This document shows positions 54,395 to 62,971 of a DNA stretch of 64,000 nucleotides, one piece after another. This stretch comes from Herpetosiphon geysericola (GTDB taxonomy: Bacteria > Chloroflexota > Chloroflexia > Chloroflexales > Herpetosiphonaceae). Where the stretch lies: positions 496,001 to 560,000 of the forward strand of contig NZ_LGKP01000025.1 in NCBI RefSeq assembly GCF_001306135.1, written 5' to 3'. Made by a program: the position numbers and the translations under genes. The first letter of the stretch is position 1. Every line of letters begins with the position of its first letter. The notes under the pieces were generated by a model. The model worked only from the letters and a program-made list of their open reading frames with translations. It searched no databases and had not been told where the DNA came from.

Positions 54395-54550
54395 TTATTT
54401 CAAAGCGTCTGAAACGGTGTTCAATTTGTTATTGACGTTCTTGCCGAGCAAGGTCAAGACGGCGATAACGACAATAGCGATCAAGGCGAGGATCAAAGCG
54501 TACTCAACCAAGCCTTGGCCTTCTTCTTTAGCAAAAAATGAACGAAACAT
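54395..54550 (-). CDS. Flp-type pilin, copy 1
   Basis: 51 residues, too short for an automatic ORF call. The minus strand reads MFRSFFAKEEGQGLVEYALI, then a hydrophobic helix with LALIAIVVIAVLTLL, and an end of NNKLNTVSDALK. G-QGLVEY is the class-III prepilin (Flp) cleavage site: cut after Gly, with Glu and Tyr at the +5 and +6 positions. Flp pilins form thin adhesive pili built by Tad systems. No tad/cpa genes are in the window. A near-identical copy lies 566 bases away, with the same orientation and flanks, so this is a tandem duplication. Ribosome binding site GGAG (AAGGAGATACCGC on the minus strand) precedes ATG 54550. Confidence 0.85.
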   Translation of the reverse strand: MFRSFFAKEEGQGLVEYALILALIAIVVIAVLTLLGKNVNNKLNTVSDALK

Positions 54551-54910
54551 TGCGGTATCTCCTTGCGAGAAAGAAAATAATTACGATGTGTGCATCATAG
54601 CCGACTAAAGTCTGAATGACAATAGGATGCTGGTACTATCAAAGGGATGCCAATAATGGTATTTAATTAAGTTTGTTTTACCACCTCATGGCGTATTGAA
54701 TACCGAACGTTTGACTATCAGAGTTGCTGGTGGCCCATGGGTAGCAGTGTGGCTGGGTTAATAATGTCTTAGCTGGGTGTTACTGAATATCATGCTATGC
54801 CTCGCCAGGCAATGGATTTGTTCAGTTGAGGCTTAGTGCCAAGCAGCTTTAAGCTGAATATGAAGCGGCGAAGGTTTCTGTGGTTAGCTTAGAAAAAAGC
54901 TGGTTAAACG
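54551..54910. other. Spacer between pilin copies
   Basis: The first 95 bases (to about 54645) are the upstream region of copy 1 and belong to the duplicated unit. From 54646 to 54892 the sequence is unique, with nothing I recognise as a gene or RNA. The rest is the start of the second duplicated unit. Confidence 0.5.
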
Positions 54911-54942
54911 CCAAGAACCGCACCAATTGGTGCGGTTCTTGG
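54911..54942 (-). terminator. Terminator of pilin copy 2
   Basis: The same 15-bp arms as at 54345-54376 (CCAAGAACCGCACCA / TGGTGCGGTTCTTGG) with AT at the centre instead of AC. It is the matching terminator in the second duplicate. Confidence 0.75.
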
Positions 54943-54960
54943 TTTGGTGCTTCGCGAAGC

Positions 54961-55116
54961 TTATTTCAAAGCGTCCGAAACGGTGTTCAATTTGTTATTG
55001 ACGTTCTTGCCGAGCAAGGTCAAGACGGCGATAACGACGATAGCGATCAAGGCGAGGATCAAAGCGTACTCAACCAAGCCTTGGCCTTCTTCTTTAGCAA
55101 AAAATGAACGAAACAT
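54961..55116 (-). CDS. Flp-type pilin, copy 2
   Basis: 51 residues and, as far as I can read, identical in protein to copy 1; only a few silent or flanking bases differ (for example CGTCCGAAACGG versus CGTCTGAAACGG). It carries the same GQGLVEYALI prepilin motif and hydrophobic helix. The upstream region (GAGAGAAAGAAAATAATTACG...) is also duplicated, so each copy probably has its own promoter. It is followed on the minus strand by copy 1. The duplicated unit includes promoter, gene and terminator, implying a recent event. Confidence 0.85.
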   Translation of the reverse strand: MFRSFFAKEEGQGLVEYALILALIAIVVIAVLTLLGKNVNNKLNTVSDALK

Positions 55117-55216
55117 TGCGGTTCTCCTTGAGAGAAAGAAAATAATTACGATGTGTGCATCATAGCCGACTAAAGTCTGAACTACAATAGGATGTTAGTA
55201 CTATCGTTAGGGGTGA

Positions 55217-56260
55217 CTAGGGTGCAGGTACCACGGCCACAACCCGTGTCCCCCGGCCTACTGTACTTTCAATGCCCATCTGGCCACGCAACAAAACTTC
55301 TGCTTGTTGGCGGAGGCTGGCAATGCCCATATTGCGCTTGCCAGTGGGATCATTGAGAGTTTCAGCAACATGGAAACCAGCGCCATCATCCTCAATTGCA
55401 ATTTGAATTTTGCTTGGATCGGCCTCAAGTATAATACGCACATGCGATGCATTAGCATGGCGTTGGACATTATTCAAGGCTTCTTGGACAAAGCGGAAAA
55501 TGGTTACTTCATAGTGGCTTGGCAAACGTGATTCCAAGCCTTGGGCCATGAGATTGATTTCGATGCCGTTTTTATCGCCAAATTCTTGGCCATAGCGTTT
55601 GAGCGTTGGCAGCAAACCAAGGTCATCGAGGGTCATCGGACGTAGATCAAAGATAAACCGCCGTGTATCTTGCAACACAGTATTGATGGCAGTTTTAAGG
55701 CTGGCCATCTCTGAACGGGCTTGATTGGTGTCGTGGTCAAGAAAGCGTTCGCAGATTTCGGCACGGAGCACCAAGTTGCTCATCGATTGGGCTGGGCCAT
55801 CGTGCATTTGCAGCGAAATCCGCAAGCGCTCTTTTTCTTGGGCCTGAATAATTGCCGCAATTTGCTCTTGTGGGTCAACTTGGGGCAAGTTTGAGATCGT
55901 CGTTTCGGCGACAACGCTCACTTCATCGAGGCTTTGAATCAATTTTTGCAGCGTATCTTGTTGCTCACGCAGCAATTGTTGCTTGGTTTGCAATTGCTCA
56001 ACTTGGCTGCGCATCATTTGAACGCGGGTTTGAACCTCTTGGGCTGAGGTATAGAAGTTTTTAATATCAACTTTTTCGTAGCGTTCGAAATTAACTTCCA
56101 TATCGCGACGGCGGCTAGAAACCGACATTTCGCGTTGCGACATTTTATCGACTTCTGCTTGATTTTGGCGAATCAAGGCATCGAGTTCGGTCATTTGGCG
56201 ACGAATGCGGTCTTGTTGGTCACGCAATTCTTTTAATAATGCGTCTTTATCGGCTGCCAT
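55217..56260 (-). CDS. DegS-like cytoplasmic sensor histidine kinase
   Basis: 347 residues without a membrane segment. A long coiled coil occupies residues 1-115, similar to the sensor part of DegS. The HisKA_3 phosphoacceptor is His153 in LRISLQMHDGPAQSMSN. The ATPase region has QEALNNVQRHANASH, IEDDGAGFHV and GKRNMGIASLRQQAE. It would phosphorylate a LuxR-type regulator, as DegS does with DegU, but none is nearby. Its 3' end abuts the pilin gene region (100 bases), a possible functional link for surface behaviour, but only by position. ATG 56260 has GGAGGG upstream (minus strand). Confidence 0.92.
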   Translation of the reverse strand: MAADKDALLKELRDQQDRIRRQMTELDALIRQNQAEVDKMSQREMSVSSRRRDMEVNFERYEKVDIKNFYTSAQEVQTRVQMMRSQVEQLQTKQQLLREQQDTLQKLIQSLDEVSVVAETTISNLPQVDPQEQIAAIIQAQEKERLRISLQMHDGPAQSMSNLVLRAEICERFLDHDTNQARSEMASLKTAINTVLQDTRRFIFDLRPMTLDDLGLLPTLKRYGQEFGDKNGIEINLMAQGLESRLPSHYEVTIFRFVQEALNNVQRHANASHVRIILEADPSKIQIAIEDDGAGFHVAETLNDPTGKRNMGIASLRQQAEVLLRGQMGIESTVGRGTRVVAVVPAP

Positions 56261-56324
56261 TGGCCCTCCAATTCGCTGGTGCTGCGTAAGAGAAATTATA
56301 CTGGTGGCAAATTTGCTGCGTCAA

Positions 56325-57521
56325 TTATACCCAGCGACGTAGCACTAAAACAGCGTTTGAGCCACCAAAACCAAACGATTCTTTAACGGCGAGATTAATT
56401 GGCTGTTTGCGTGCGCCTTCAACCACAAAATCCAAATCGCAATCTTGGTCGCCAGCTTGCCAATTGATGGTTGGCGGCAAGATTTGATCGCGCAAGGCTA
56501 AGATGGTGGCAATTGCTTCGAGCGCCGAGCTTGCACCCATCGCATGGCCGGTTGCGCCTTTGATCGCAGAAATTGGCACATGCTGCGCTCGTTGACCAAA
56601 GACGGCCTTAATGGTTGCTGCTTCAGCGGCATCGCCAAGCTTGGTGCCTGTTGCATGAGCATTAATATAATCGACATCGTGAATGCTCATGTTGGCCCGT
56701 TGCAAGGCTTTAGTTAAGGTTAATGTCTGATGTTCCAAATCTGGTGCGACGATGCTGCCGCTGGCGGTCGTTGCCGCAGAGGCAACGATCTCGGCAAGAA
56801 TTGGGGCATTCCGGGCTTGGGCATGCTCAAGGCTTTCGAGCACAAATGCTCCAGCGCCTTCGGCCAGCACTAAGCCATTGCGATCGGCGCTAAATGGACG
56901 ACAGGCGCGGCTAGGGTCGCTCACATCGGTTGCCAGCACACGCAATGGTTTCCAAGCAGCATACATACCTTTGGTTAATGGCGCATCGGAAGCTCCGGCA
57001 ACAGCGGTTTCAATTACGCCAGCTCGAATCAGATCGGCGGCGATGCCAATTGCTTGCAAGCCAGAGGCGCAGGTTGCCGAAATCAAGGTGCTAGGGCCGT
57101 GTAAATCGAAGACTGTGCAGAGGTGCGGCAGCACAGCGGCTGGCATACAGGCTGGCACAGTATCGGCGCGCACTTTGCCATTGGTAAACCAATTTTCATA
57201 ACATGCTTCGATTGTTGAAATCGTGGTATAGCCTGTGCCCCATAAGACAGCGGTATCTTTGGGTAGGCCTTGGGCCATGCTGATAGCTTGTTGCACCGCA
57301 TGGTGGGCTAAACTGATCATGCGGTCTGGTTGGCGGCGATGGCTGGTGAGTAGTGGTAACGCGGGAGTTGCGCCACCAATCACCGGATCGTTATAGGGTG
57401 CTAGCTCGGGCAGTGGTTTAACCCCACTTTGGCCAGCGAGCAAGGCGGCCCAATACGTTTCAATATCATTCCCAAGGGCGCTGCAAATCCCGATTCCGCT
57501 GATGACAACTCGCTGTTTCAT
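56325..57521 (-). CDS. Beta-ketoacyl-ACP synthase (FabF/KAS II type)
   Basis: 398 residues. The catalytic triad is visible: Cys151 in ISATCASGLQ, His289 in NAHATGTKLGD and His326 in KGATGHAMGASS. These are the thiolase-fold condensing enzymes that extend fatty acyl-ACP with malonyl-ACP. It is a stand-alone gene; no acyl carrier protein or other fab genes are adjacent. It could be the housekeeping KAS II or belong to a specialised lipid or polyketide pathway. The frame opens at 57560; GAGGAG is six bases before ATG 57521 (MKQRVVISGIGI), so that is the start. It is divergent from the DUF72 gene. Confidence 0.92.
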   Translation of the reverse strand: MKQRVVISGIGICSALGNDIETYWAALLAGQSGVKPLPELAPYNDPVIGGATPALPLLTSHRRQPDRMISLAHHAVQQAISMAQGLPKDTAVLWGTGYTTISTIEACYENWFTNGKVRADTVPACMPAAVLPHLCTVFDLHGPSTLISATCASGLQAIGIAADLIRAGVIETAVAGASDAPLTKGMYAAWKPLRVLATDVSDPSRACRPFSADRNGLVLAEGAGAFVLESLEHAQARNAPILAEIVASAATTASGSIVAPDLEHQTLTLTKALQRANMSIHDVDYINAHATGTKLGDAAEAATIKAVFGQRAQHVPISAIKGATGHAMGASSALEAIATILALRDQILPPTINWQAGDQDCDLDFVVEGARKQPINLAVKESFGFGGSNAVLVLRRWV

Positions 57522-57627
57522 AGAGGCTCCTCTGCGCTGCCGACCTACCACAGGCTCCATTGACGTGGTATGGCTTGGTGGTTTCGGGGTTATGATGCTA
57601 CGCTCATTGTAGCGGGGAGTGTATTCA

Positions 57628-58479
57628 ATGTCGAATATTTATCTTGGCTGTGCGATTTGGGGCTATCGGCCTTGGGTTGGCCAATTTTTGCCCGCTGGTA
57701 CGAGCAATGGCGATATGCTCAAGGCCTATGCTGAACGGCTGACGACGGTGGAAATTAATGCCACCTTTTATGCAGTGCCTGATCAGCCGACGCTATTGCG
57801 TTGGGCCAGCGATACGCCCAGCAACTTTCGTTTTTGCCCAAAAGTGCCGAGAGCGATTAGCCATAGCGGCAATTTAACCCAGCAGATTGCTGCAACCAAG
57901 GCCTTTGTAGCCCAAATGCAATTCTTGGGCGAAAAACTGGGGCCGATTTTTCTGCAACTTGGCCCAAGCTATAGCCCAGCCAATTTTGGCGATTTGCAAA
58001 CTTGGCTCGCGGCGTGGGATCAGCGCGTGCCCTTGGCTGTTGAGGTCCGCCATCGGGGCTGGTTTGCAGCCCAAGCGGCCCAGCGTTTGAACGGCCTGTT
58101 GGCTGAACATGGGGTTGGGCGGGTGCTGGTCGATGTACGACCGATTAACACTGGGGTAACCAGCGATCAAGTCATTTTAGATGCGCGGCGTAAAAAGCCC
58201 ACGGTTCCCTATCATGTTGATGTGACTGCGCCATTTGTGTTGTTGCGTTTTATGGGCCACCCAGAGTTGGCGATCGATCAGCCGCTGCTAGAGCAATGGG
58301 CAGATACAATTGTGGCGATGTTGAACGATGGCTTAACCGTCTATGGCTTTATGCATTGCCCGATTGAAGAGCGATCGCCAGAAATGTGCGAGATTTTAGC
58401 CCAAGCCTTGGTTGCGCGGGGCGTTGCGTATCCCTTGCCAACGCCGCCAGCGCCAATCCAACAACTTTCGCTCTTTTGA
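57628..58479 (+). CDS. DUF72 family protein
   Basis: 283 residues, predicted TIM-barrel-like. YLGCAIWGYRPWVGQF opens the family, followed by YAERLTTVEINATFYAVP, FRFCPKVPRAISH, PLAVEVRHRGWF and VLLRFMGHP. DUF72 proteins are widespread and of unknown function, possibly hydrolases of nucleic-acid or sugar-related substrates. GTG 57619 opens the frame, but GGGGAG at 57614-57619 fits ATG 57628 (MSNIYLGCAIWGY). It is followed by the selenocysteine tRNA. Confidence 0.9.
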   Translation: MSNIYLGCAIWGYRPWVGQFLPAGTSNGDMLKAYAERLTTVEINATFYAVPDQPTLLRWASDTPSNFRFCPKVPRAISHSGNLTQQIAATKAFVAQMQFLGEKLGPIFLQLGPSYSPANFGDLQTWLAAWDQRVPLAVEVRHRGWFAAQAAQRLNGLLAEHGVGRVLVDVRPINTGVTSDQVILDARRKKPTVPYHVDVTAPFVLLRFMGHPELAIDQPLLEQWADTIVAMLNDGLTVYGFMHCPIEERSPEMCEILAQALVARGVAYPLPTPPAPIQQLSLF

Positions 58480-58511
58480 TCAAACCAGCGCTTCGTGGTA
58501 CTGTTGCCTGT

Positions 58512-58608
58512 GGGAGTACATGGGGTCTGGTGGCCTCGTCAGTCTTCAAAATTGGTCGGCGTTATGACGAATAACGTTGGTGTGTTCGATTCGCACGTAC
58601 TCCCGCCA
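58512..58608 (+). tRNA. selC: tRNA-Sec (selC, anticodon TCA)
   Basis: 97 nt with encoded CCA. It has the bacterial selenocysteine architecture: an 8-bp acceptor (GGGAGTAC / GTACTCCC), 5-bp T stem (GTGTG / CGCAC) with loop TTCGATT, a 6-bp D stem (GGGGTC / GGCCTC with wobble) and a minimal 4-base D loop TGGT. The anticodon loop is CTTCAAA, giving TCA that reads UGA. The variable arm is long and paired (CGTTAT / ATAACG core). G is the discriminator base. This is the 8/5 form of bacterial tRNA-Sec. selA, selB and selD are not in the window. Confidence 0.93.
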
Positions 58609-58648
58609 AAGCCTTGGTAGCAAGCCAAAATTGCCTGTAAACGCGTAT

Positions 58649-58678
58649 TTGCGTTTCCGCCAAAAGGTGTGTTATAAT
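58649..58678 (+). promoter_or_regulatory. tuf promoter
   Basis: TTGCGT at 58649-58654 and TATAAT at 58673-58678 with an 18-base spacer. It lies about 200 bases before the tuf start, leaving a long leader. Confidence 0.7.
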
Positions 58679-58683
58679 CGGCT

Positions 58684-58875
58684 TTCGTGCGAGTTGTGAC
58701 ATTTAAACAAGTCAACTTTATCTGGGTAAGTGTACCCCGCACACCATAACGTAGAACCACGTAGGGAATGGTCAATTAAGGGGCCGCAGGGCGCGACTAC
58801 CAATTTTCCATTCCTGTTCCGTTGTCTTTTTGTCAGCGGCTAACGGTATTTGTAATAGCAGGAGCCACAACCAAC
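58684..58875 (+). promoter_or_regulatory. tuf 5' leader with possible stem structures
   Basis: About 190 bases without a gene between the promoter and tuf. GGAATGG (near 58767) could pair with CCATTCC (near 58809), with inner AATT-AATT pairing around a GC-rich centre (GGGGCCGCAGGGCGCG). A regulatory role is speculative. AGGAGCC at about 58859-58865 is the tuf ribosome binding site. Confidence 0.4.
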
Positions 58876-60078
58876 ATGGCTAAGCAAAAGTTTGAGCGGA
58901 ATAAGCCCCACATCAACATTGGGACGATCGGGCACGTTGACCACGGCAAGACCACCTTGACTGCTGCCATCACCAAAACCATGGCACTCCGTGGCCGCGC
59001 TGAATTCCGCGCTTTCGACCAAATCGACAATGCTCCCGAAGAACGCGCTCGTGGGATTACGATTTCGATTTCGCACGTTGAATACGAAACCGAAAATCGG
59101 CACTATGCCCACGTCGACTGTCCAGGTCACGCCGACTATATCAAAAACATGATTACCGGCGCTGCCCAAATGGACGGTGCGATCTTGGTGGTTTCGGCCC
59201 CAGACGGCCCCATGCCCCAAACCCGCGAACACATCCTCTTGGCTGGCCAAGTCGAAGTGCCCGCGATGGTGGTCTTTTTGAACAAAGTCGACATGATGGA
59301 CGACCCTGAGTTGCTCGAACTGGTCGAAATGGAATTGCGCGAGTTGCTGACCAAGTACGGCTTCCCGGGCGACGAAATTCCGATCGTGCGCGGCTCGGCC
59401 AAAGGCGCCTTGGATAGCGCATCAACCGATGCGAGCCAACCAGAGTATCAATCGATCCAAGAATTGATGCAAGCGGTTGACGACTATATCCCAACGCCAG
59501 AACGCGCGATCGACAAACCCTTCTTGATGCCCATCGAAGACGTGTTCTCGATCAAAGGCCGCGGTACCGTGGTAACCGGTCGGATCGAACGCGGGATCGT
59601 CAAAGTTGGCGATACGATTGAAATCATCGGGATGGGCCCAGACGTGCGCACCACCGCCGTGACCGGCGTGGAAATGTTCAAGAAGTTGCTGGACGAAGGT
59701 CGCGCAGGCGACAACGTGGGGGCACTCTTGCGCGGGATTGAACGGACGGATGTGGAACGCGGTCAAGTCTTGGCGAAGCCAGGCTCGATCAAACCCCACA
59801 CCAAGTTCAAGGCCGAGGTCTACGTGTTGAAGAAAGAAGAAGGTGGCCGCCACAGCCCATTCTTCAGTGGCTATCGCCCACAGTTTTACGTGCGGACAAC
59901 GGACGTGACGGGTGCGATTGGCTTGCCCGAAGGCGTGGAAATGGTGATGCCAGGCGACAACATCCAAATGACGGTGGAGTTGATCGTTCCGGTTGCTATC
60001 GAACAAGGCTTGAAATTTGCGATTCGTGAAGGTGGCCGCACCGTGGGTGCTGGTATCGTGACCGAAATCATCGCATAA
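58876..60078 (+). CDS. tuf: Elongation factor Tu
   Basis: 400 residues. EF-Tu delivers aminoacyl-tRNA to the ribosome. G1 is [14 protein letters not shown]2 RGITIS, G3 DCPGHADY, G4 NKVDMMD, and the C-terminal domains ([33 protein letters not shown]) are complete. ATG 58822-frame extends upstream, but ATG 58876 ([11 protein letters not shown]) is the universal start. Codon use is strongly biased to C-ending codons, more than in neighbouring genes, as expected of a highly expressed gene. It is followed by a terminator-like hairpin before rpsJ. Bacterial EF-Tu does not carry Sec-tRNA; SelB does. Confidence 0.98.
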   Translation: MAKQKFERNKPHINIGTIGHVDHGKTTLTAAITKTMALRGRAEFRAFDQIDNAPEERARGITISISHVEYETENRHYAHVDCPGHADYIKNMITGAAQMDGAILVVSAPDGPMPQTREHILLAGQVEVPAMVVFLNKVDMMDDPELLELVEMELRELLTKYGFPGDEIPIVRGSAKGALDSASTDASQPEYQSIQELMQAVDDYIPTPERAIDKPFLMPIEDVFSIKGRGTVVTGRIERGIVKVGDTIEIIGMGPDVRTTAVTGVEMFKKLLDEGRAGDNVGALLRGIERTDVERGQVLAKPGSIKPHTKFKAEVYVLKKEEGGRHSPFFSGYRPQFYVRTTDVTGAIGLPEGVEMVMPGDNIQMTVELIVPVAIEQGLKFAIREGGRTVGAGIVTEIIA

Positions 60079-60092
60079 GCTATAAAACGGCT

Positions 60093-60124
60093 GGCAGGTG
60101 TGCCCGTCACACCTGCCTTCTTTT
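60093..60124 (+). terminator. Terminator-like hairpin between tuf and rpsJ
   Basis: A perfect 10-bp stem (GGCAGGTGTG / CACACCTGCC) with loop CCCGT is followed by TTCTTTTG. It may end or attenuate tuf transcripts before the S10 genes. Confidence 0.7.
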
Positions 60125-60143
60125 GCGCTTAGGAGTAATGACG

Positions 60144-60452
60144 TTGGCAAAGCAAAAAGTTCGCATTCGCCTCAAGGCGTATGACCACAAGATCTTGGAT
60201 CAGTCGGCACGCCAGATCGTGGATGCGGCAGAACGCACCGGTGCCCAGGTCGCTGGCCCAGTGCCGTTGCCGACCAAGATCGAAAAATACAGCGTGTTGC
60301 GCTCACCCTTCATTGACCGCGACAGCCAAGAACAGTTCGAAATTCGGACCCACAAACGTCTGATCGACGTGATCGATCCAAGCCAGCAAACGATCAACGC
60401 CTTGATGAAGCTGAACTTGCCCGCTGGTGTGGATATTGAAATTAAGCTCTAA
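60144..60452 (+). CDS. rpsJ: Ribosomal protein S10
   Basis: 102 residues. The sequence ([18 protein letters not shown] ... [19 protein letters not shown]) is a typical S10, which also acts with NusB in antitermination. Two starts compete. ATG 60138 is only 2 bases from AGGAG (60131-60135), too close. TTG 60144 (TTG GCA AAG, MAKQKVRI) is 8 bases away and gives the usual S10 N-terminus, so I chose TTG. It is the first gene of the S10 operon in this window. A GC-rich structured spacer leads to rplC. Confidence 0.97.
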   Translation: MAKQKVRIRLKAYDHKILDQSARQIVDAAERTGAQVAGPVPLPTKIEKYSVLRSPFIDRDSQEQFEIRTHKRLIDVIDPSQQTINALMKLNLPAGVDIEIKL

Positions 60453-60462
60453 TCGGGAATCC

Positions 60463-60522
60463 CGCTTGGAGCCATAGCCAATACGGCTGGGCTTGGTCGC
60501 CCAGAGGCTCCGCACGCTATGG
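60463..60522 (+). other. Structured spacer between rpsJ and rplC
   Basis: A compact nest of complementary arms: CTGGGC (60487-60492) with GCCCAG (60499-60504), GGAGCC (60468-60473) with GGCTCC (60506-60511), and CCATAGC (60472-60478) with GCTATGG (60516-60522). The latter two are mutually exclusive, so alternative folds are possible. No function is assigned. Confidence 0.4.
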
Positions 60523-60537
60523 ACTAAGGAGTAACCA

Positions 60538-61176
60538 ATGCTCAATGGTATTTTGGGTCGCAAAATTGGCATGACCCAGATCTTCACCGAAAAAGGTGAA
60601 ACCATTCCTGTCACCGTGATCGAAGCTGGCCCATGTGTGGTCACCCAACTTCGCACCAAGGACAAGGATGGCTATGAAGCAGTCCAACTCGGCTTCGGCG
60701 AAATCAAACCACGAAAAGTAACGAAGCCAATCCAAGGACACCTGAAAGCTGCTGGTCGGCTGGTTCGCTTCATGCGCGAAGTGAAAACCACCGACTTGAA
60801 CGCACACACTGTCGGCGACGTGGTAAATGTTGATATTTTCCAACTCGGCGAAAAGATTGATGTCGTCGGCACAAGCAAAGGTCGCGGTTTTGCTGGTGTT
60901 GTTAAGCGCCACGGTTTCCGTGGTGGCCCAGCAACCCACGGTCAAAGCGACCGCCATCGCGCCCCAGGCTCGATTGGTTCAGGTACCACGCCAGGCCGCG
61001 TATGGAAAAACATGCGTATGGCAGGCCGTATGGGCAATGATCGCGTAACCGTTCAAAATTTGGAAGTGGTAAAAATTGACCTTGAACGCCACGTAATCTT
61101 AGTTAAAGGCTCAGTGCCAGGCGCTAAGAATGGTTTGGTGATGGTCTCACGGGCAGCTAAGGCCACGAAGAAATAG
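60538..61176 (+). CDS. rplC: Ribosomal protein L3
   Basis: 212 residues. [18 protein letters not shown] at the start and [37 protein letters not shown] in the centre are the L3 signature, including the loop near the peptidyl transferase centre. [13 protein letters not shown] is the usual end. AGGAG precedes ATG 60538. rplD follows after 10 bases, so translation is likely coupled. Complete. Confidence 0.98.
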   Translation: MLNGILGRKIGMTQIFTEKGETIPVTVIEAGPCVVTQLRTKDKDGYEAVQLGFGEIKPRKVTKPIQGHLKAAGRLVRFMREVKTTDLNAHTVGDVVNVDIFQLGEKIDVVGTSKGRGFAGVVKRHGFRGGPATHGQSDRHRAPGSIGSGTTPGRVWKNMRMAGRMGNDRVTVQNLEVVKIDLERHVILVKGSVPGAKNGLVMVSRAAKATKK

Positions 61177-61186
61177 GAGTTGACGC

Positions 61187-61816
61187 ATGGAAGCCAAGCT
61201 TTATAACCAAGCCGGTCAAGCTATCGGCACGCTTGAGCTGCAAGACTACATCTTCGGCATCGAGCCTAACATTCCCGTGATGCACCAAGCAGTCATTCGC
61301 CAACTGGCCAATGCACGTTTGGGCACTCACAGTACCAAGACTCGTGGTGAAGTACGTGGTAGCACGCGCAAGTTGTATCGCCAAAAAGGTACCGGTCGCG
61401 CTCGCCAAGGCGCTATTCGCGCCCCCCATCACTCAGGTGGTGGTGTTGTTCACGGGCCAAAGCCCCGCAAGTACACCAAAGATATGCCGCGCAAAATGCG
61501 GCGCTTGGCAGTACGATCGGCACTTTCGGTCAAATATGCAGATAACCAAATCATTTTCTTAGATGATTTGAGCATGAATGCACCAAAAACCAAAGACTTC
61601 CTGGCTTTGTTGAAAAACTTGCCTTTAGTCGGCGAAAAAACGCTGGTGGCATTGGGTGAAAAGAGCGATAACATCACGTTATCAACCAGCAACTTGCCAA
61701 ATGTCAAGACCTTGTTGGCAGCCTACCTGAATGTTCGGGATCTGTTGAACTACGACACCTTGATTTTGCCCAAGTCGGCACTCAGCGTTGTTGAAACAAT
61801 TCTGGGCAAAAAGTAG
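61187..61816 (+). CDS. rplD: Ribosomal protein L4
   Basis: 209 residues. The conserved loop ([20 protein letters not shown], then [16 protein letters not shown]) that lines the exit tunnel is intact. In E. coli L4 autoregulates the S10 operon; whether that applies here is unknown. The start ATG 61187 has AGGAG upstream. rplW follows within about 12 bases. Confidence 0.98.
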   Translation: MEAKLYNQAGQAIGTLELQDYIFGIEPNIPVMHQAVIRQLANARLGTHSTKTRGEVRGSTRKLYRQKGTGRARQGAIRAPHHSGGGVVHGPKPRKYTKDMPRKMRRLAVRSALSVKYADNQIIFLDDLSMNAPKTKDFLALLKNLPLVGEKTLVALGEKSDNITLSTSNLPNVKTLLAAYLNVRDLLNYDTLILPKSALSVVETILGKK

Positions 61817-61828
61817 GAGATGCAACCG

Positions 61829-62125
61829 ATGAACGCGCACGATATTATTATTCGCCCCGTCATCACCGAAAAAAATACGGCGTTGATGGAAGAGGGCAAA
61901 TACACGTTCGAGGTGGCACAAGAAGCCAACAAGCCGATGATCAAGGCTGCTGTGCAACAGATTTTCAACGTCAACGTGAAAGCTGTTAACACCATGAATG
62001 TCAAGGGTAAGTTGAAAGTTCGCCGGACTCGCAATGGCCAACAAAGTGGCTACAGCCGCAGTTGGAAAAAAGCCATCGTTACGTTGGCTCCAGGCGAACG
62101 GATCGAAATCTTCGAAGATCTCTAG
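61829..62125 (+). CDS. rplW: Ribosomal protein L23
   Basis: 98 residues. [16 protein letters not shown] and [19 protein letters not shown] are the family. L23 lies at the tunnel exit and binds trigger factor and SRP. The frame opens at ATG 61820, but that codon is only 1 base from AGGAG (61815-61819). ATG 61829 ([10 protein letters not shown]) is 9 bases away and is the better start. rplB starts 12 bases after the stop. Confidence 0.97.
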   Translation: MNAHDIIIRPVITEKNTALMEEGKYTFEVAQEANKPMIKAAVQQIFNVNVKAVNTMNVKGKLKVRRTRNGQQSGYSRSWKKAIVTLAPGERIEIFEDL

Positions 62126-62136
62126 GAGGTTATGCA

Positions 62137-62964
62137 GTGGGCATCAAACGCTATAAACCGACATCGCCTGGTCGGCGTGGCATGACTGTCTCGGACTTCG
62201 CAGAAATCACGAAGTTCGAGCCAGAAAAAGCACTTACCGAACCCTTAAAGAAACATGCTGGCCGTAACAACCACGGCCACATTACCACCCGTCACCGTGG
62301 TGGTGGCCACAAGCGCCGCTATCGCTTGATCGATTTCAAGCGCAAGAAATTTGATATTCCAGCAAAAGTAGCGGGGATCGAGTACGATCCAAACCGCTCA
62401 GCGAATATCGCTTTGTTGCACTACACCGACGGCGAAAAACGCTATATCATTGCCCCATTGGGCTTGAAAGTTGGCGATATGTTGATGGCTGGCCCCAACG
62501 CCGAAATTCGGGTTGGTAACGCTTTGCCATTGGCCAACATCCCAATCGGTTCGCAAATTCACAACATCGAATTGACCCCCGGTCGTGGTGGCCAAATGGT
62601 GCGGAGTGCTGGTAACACCGCCCAATTGATGGCCCGCGAAGGTAACTACGCCACTGTGCGTTTGCCATCTGGCGAAATGCGCATGGTCCATATCAAGTGT
62701 ATGGCTACCTTGGGTCAAGTCGGCAACGTTGATCACCAAAACATCATGATTGGGAAAGCTGGTCGCAGCCGCTGGTTGGGCCGTCGCCCAGTCGTGCGTG
62801 GTTCAGCAATGAACCCTGTTGATCACCCACACGGTGGTGGTGAAGGTCGTGCCCCAACTGGGATGAACCCCAAAACCAAATGGGGCAAGCCAGCAATGGG
62901 CAAAAAGACCCGCCACAACCCCCGCACCGATCGCTTTATCGTGCGGACGCGCAAGCAAAAATAA
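62137..62964 (+). CDS. rplB: Ribosomal protein L2
   Basis: 275 residues. [17 protein letters not shown] opens the protein; [20 protein letters not shown], the His-containing [18 protein letters not shown]-type loop near the peptidyl transferase centre, and TRKK-type basic tail are all present. The start is GTG 62137 with AGGAGGT at 62124-62130 (7-base spacing); the frame runs upstream to 62062 within rplW, which is not the start. A 148-base structured spacer separates it from rpsS. Confidence 0.98.
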   Translation: MGIKRYKPTSPGRRGMTVSDFAEITKFEPEKALTEPLKKHAGRNNHGHITTRHRGGGHKRRYRLIDFKRKKFDIPAKVAGIEYDPNRSANIALLHYTDGEKRYIIAPLGLKVGDMLMAGPNAEIRVGNALPLANIPIGSQIHNIELTPGRGGQMVRSAGNTAQLMAREGNYATVRLPSGEMRMVHIKCMATLGQVGNVDHQNIMIGKAGRSRWLGRRPVVRGSAMNPVDHPHGGGEGRAPTGMNPKTKWGKPAMGKKTRHNPRTDRFIVRTRKQK

Positions 62965-62971
62965 ACCCTGG

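Larger units (their letters stand above)
54327..54645. repeat. Duplicated pilin unit, left copy
   Basis: A direct repeat of about 315 bases. It starts at AAAAAAGCTGGTTAAACGCC and ends near AGGATGCTGGTACTATC; the right copy is about 54893-55206. Few substitutions separate the two by eye. Confidence 0.8.
54893..55206. repeat. Duplicated pilin unit, right copy
   Basis: Direct repeat partner of 54327-54645, in the same orientation with an offset of 566 bases. The unit ends with AGGATGTTAGTACTATC. Confidence 0.8.

Noticed and set aside
59422-60150. Minus-strand 242-codon frame opposite tuf
   Set aside because: It is a shadow of strong codon bias in tuf; composition (His/Phe-rich) is not protein-like.
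62062-62136. Upstream extension of rplB from 62062
   Set aside because: Overlaps rplW in another frame; the GTG at 62137 has an ideal AGGAGGT and the universal L2 N-terminus.
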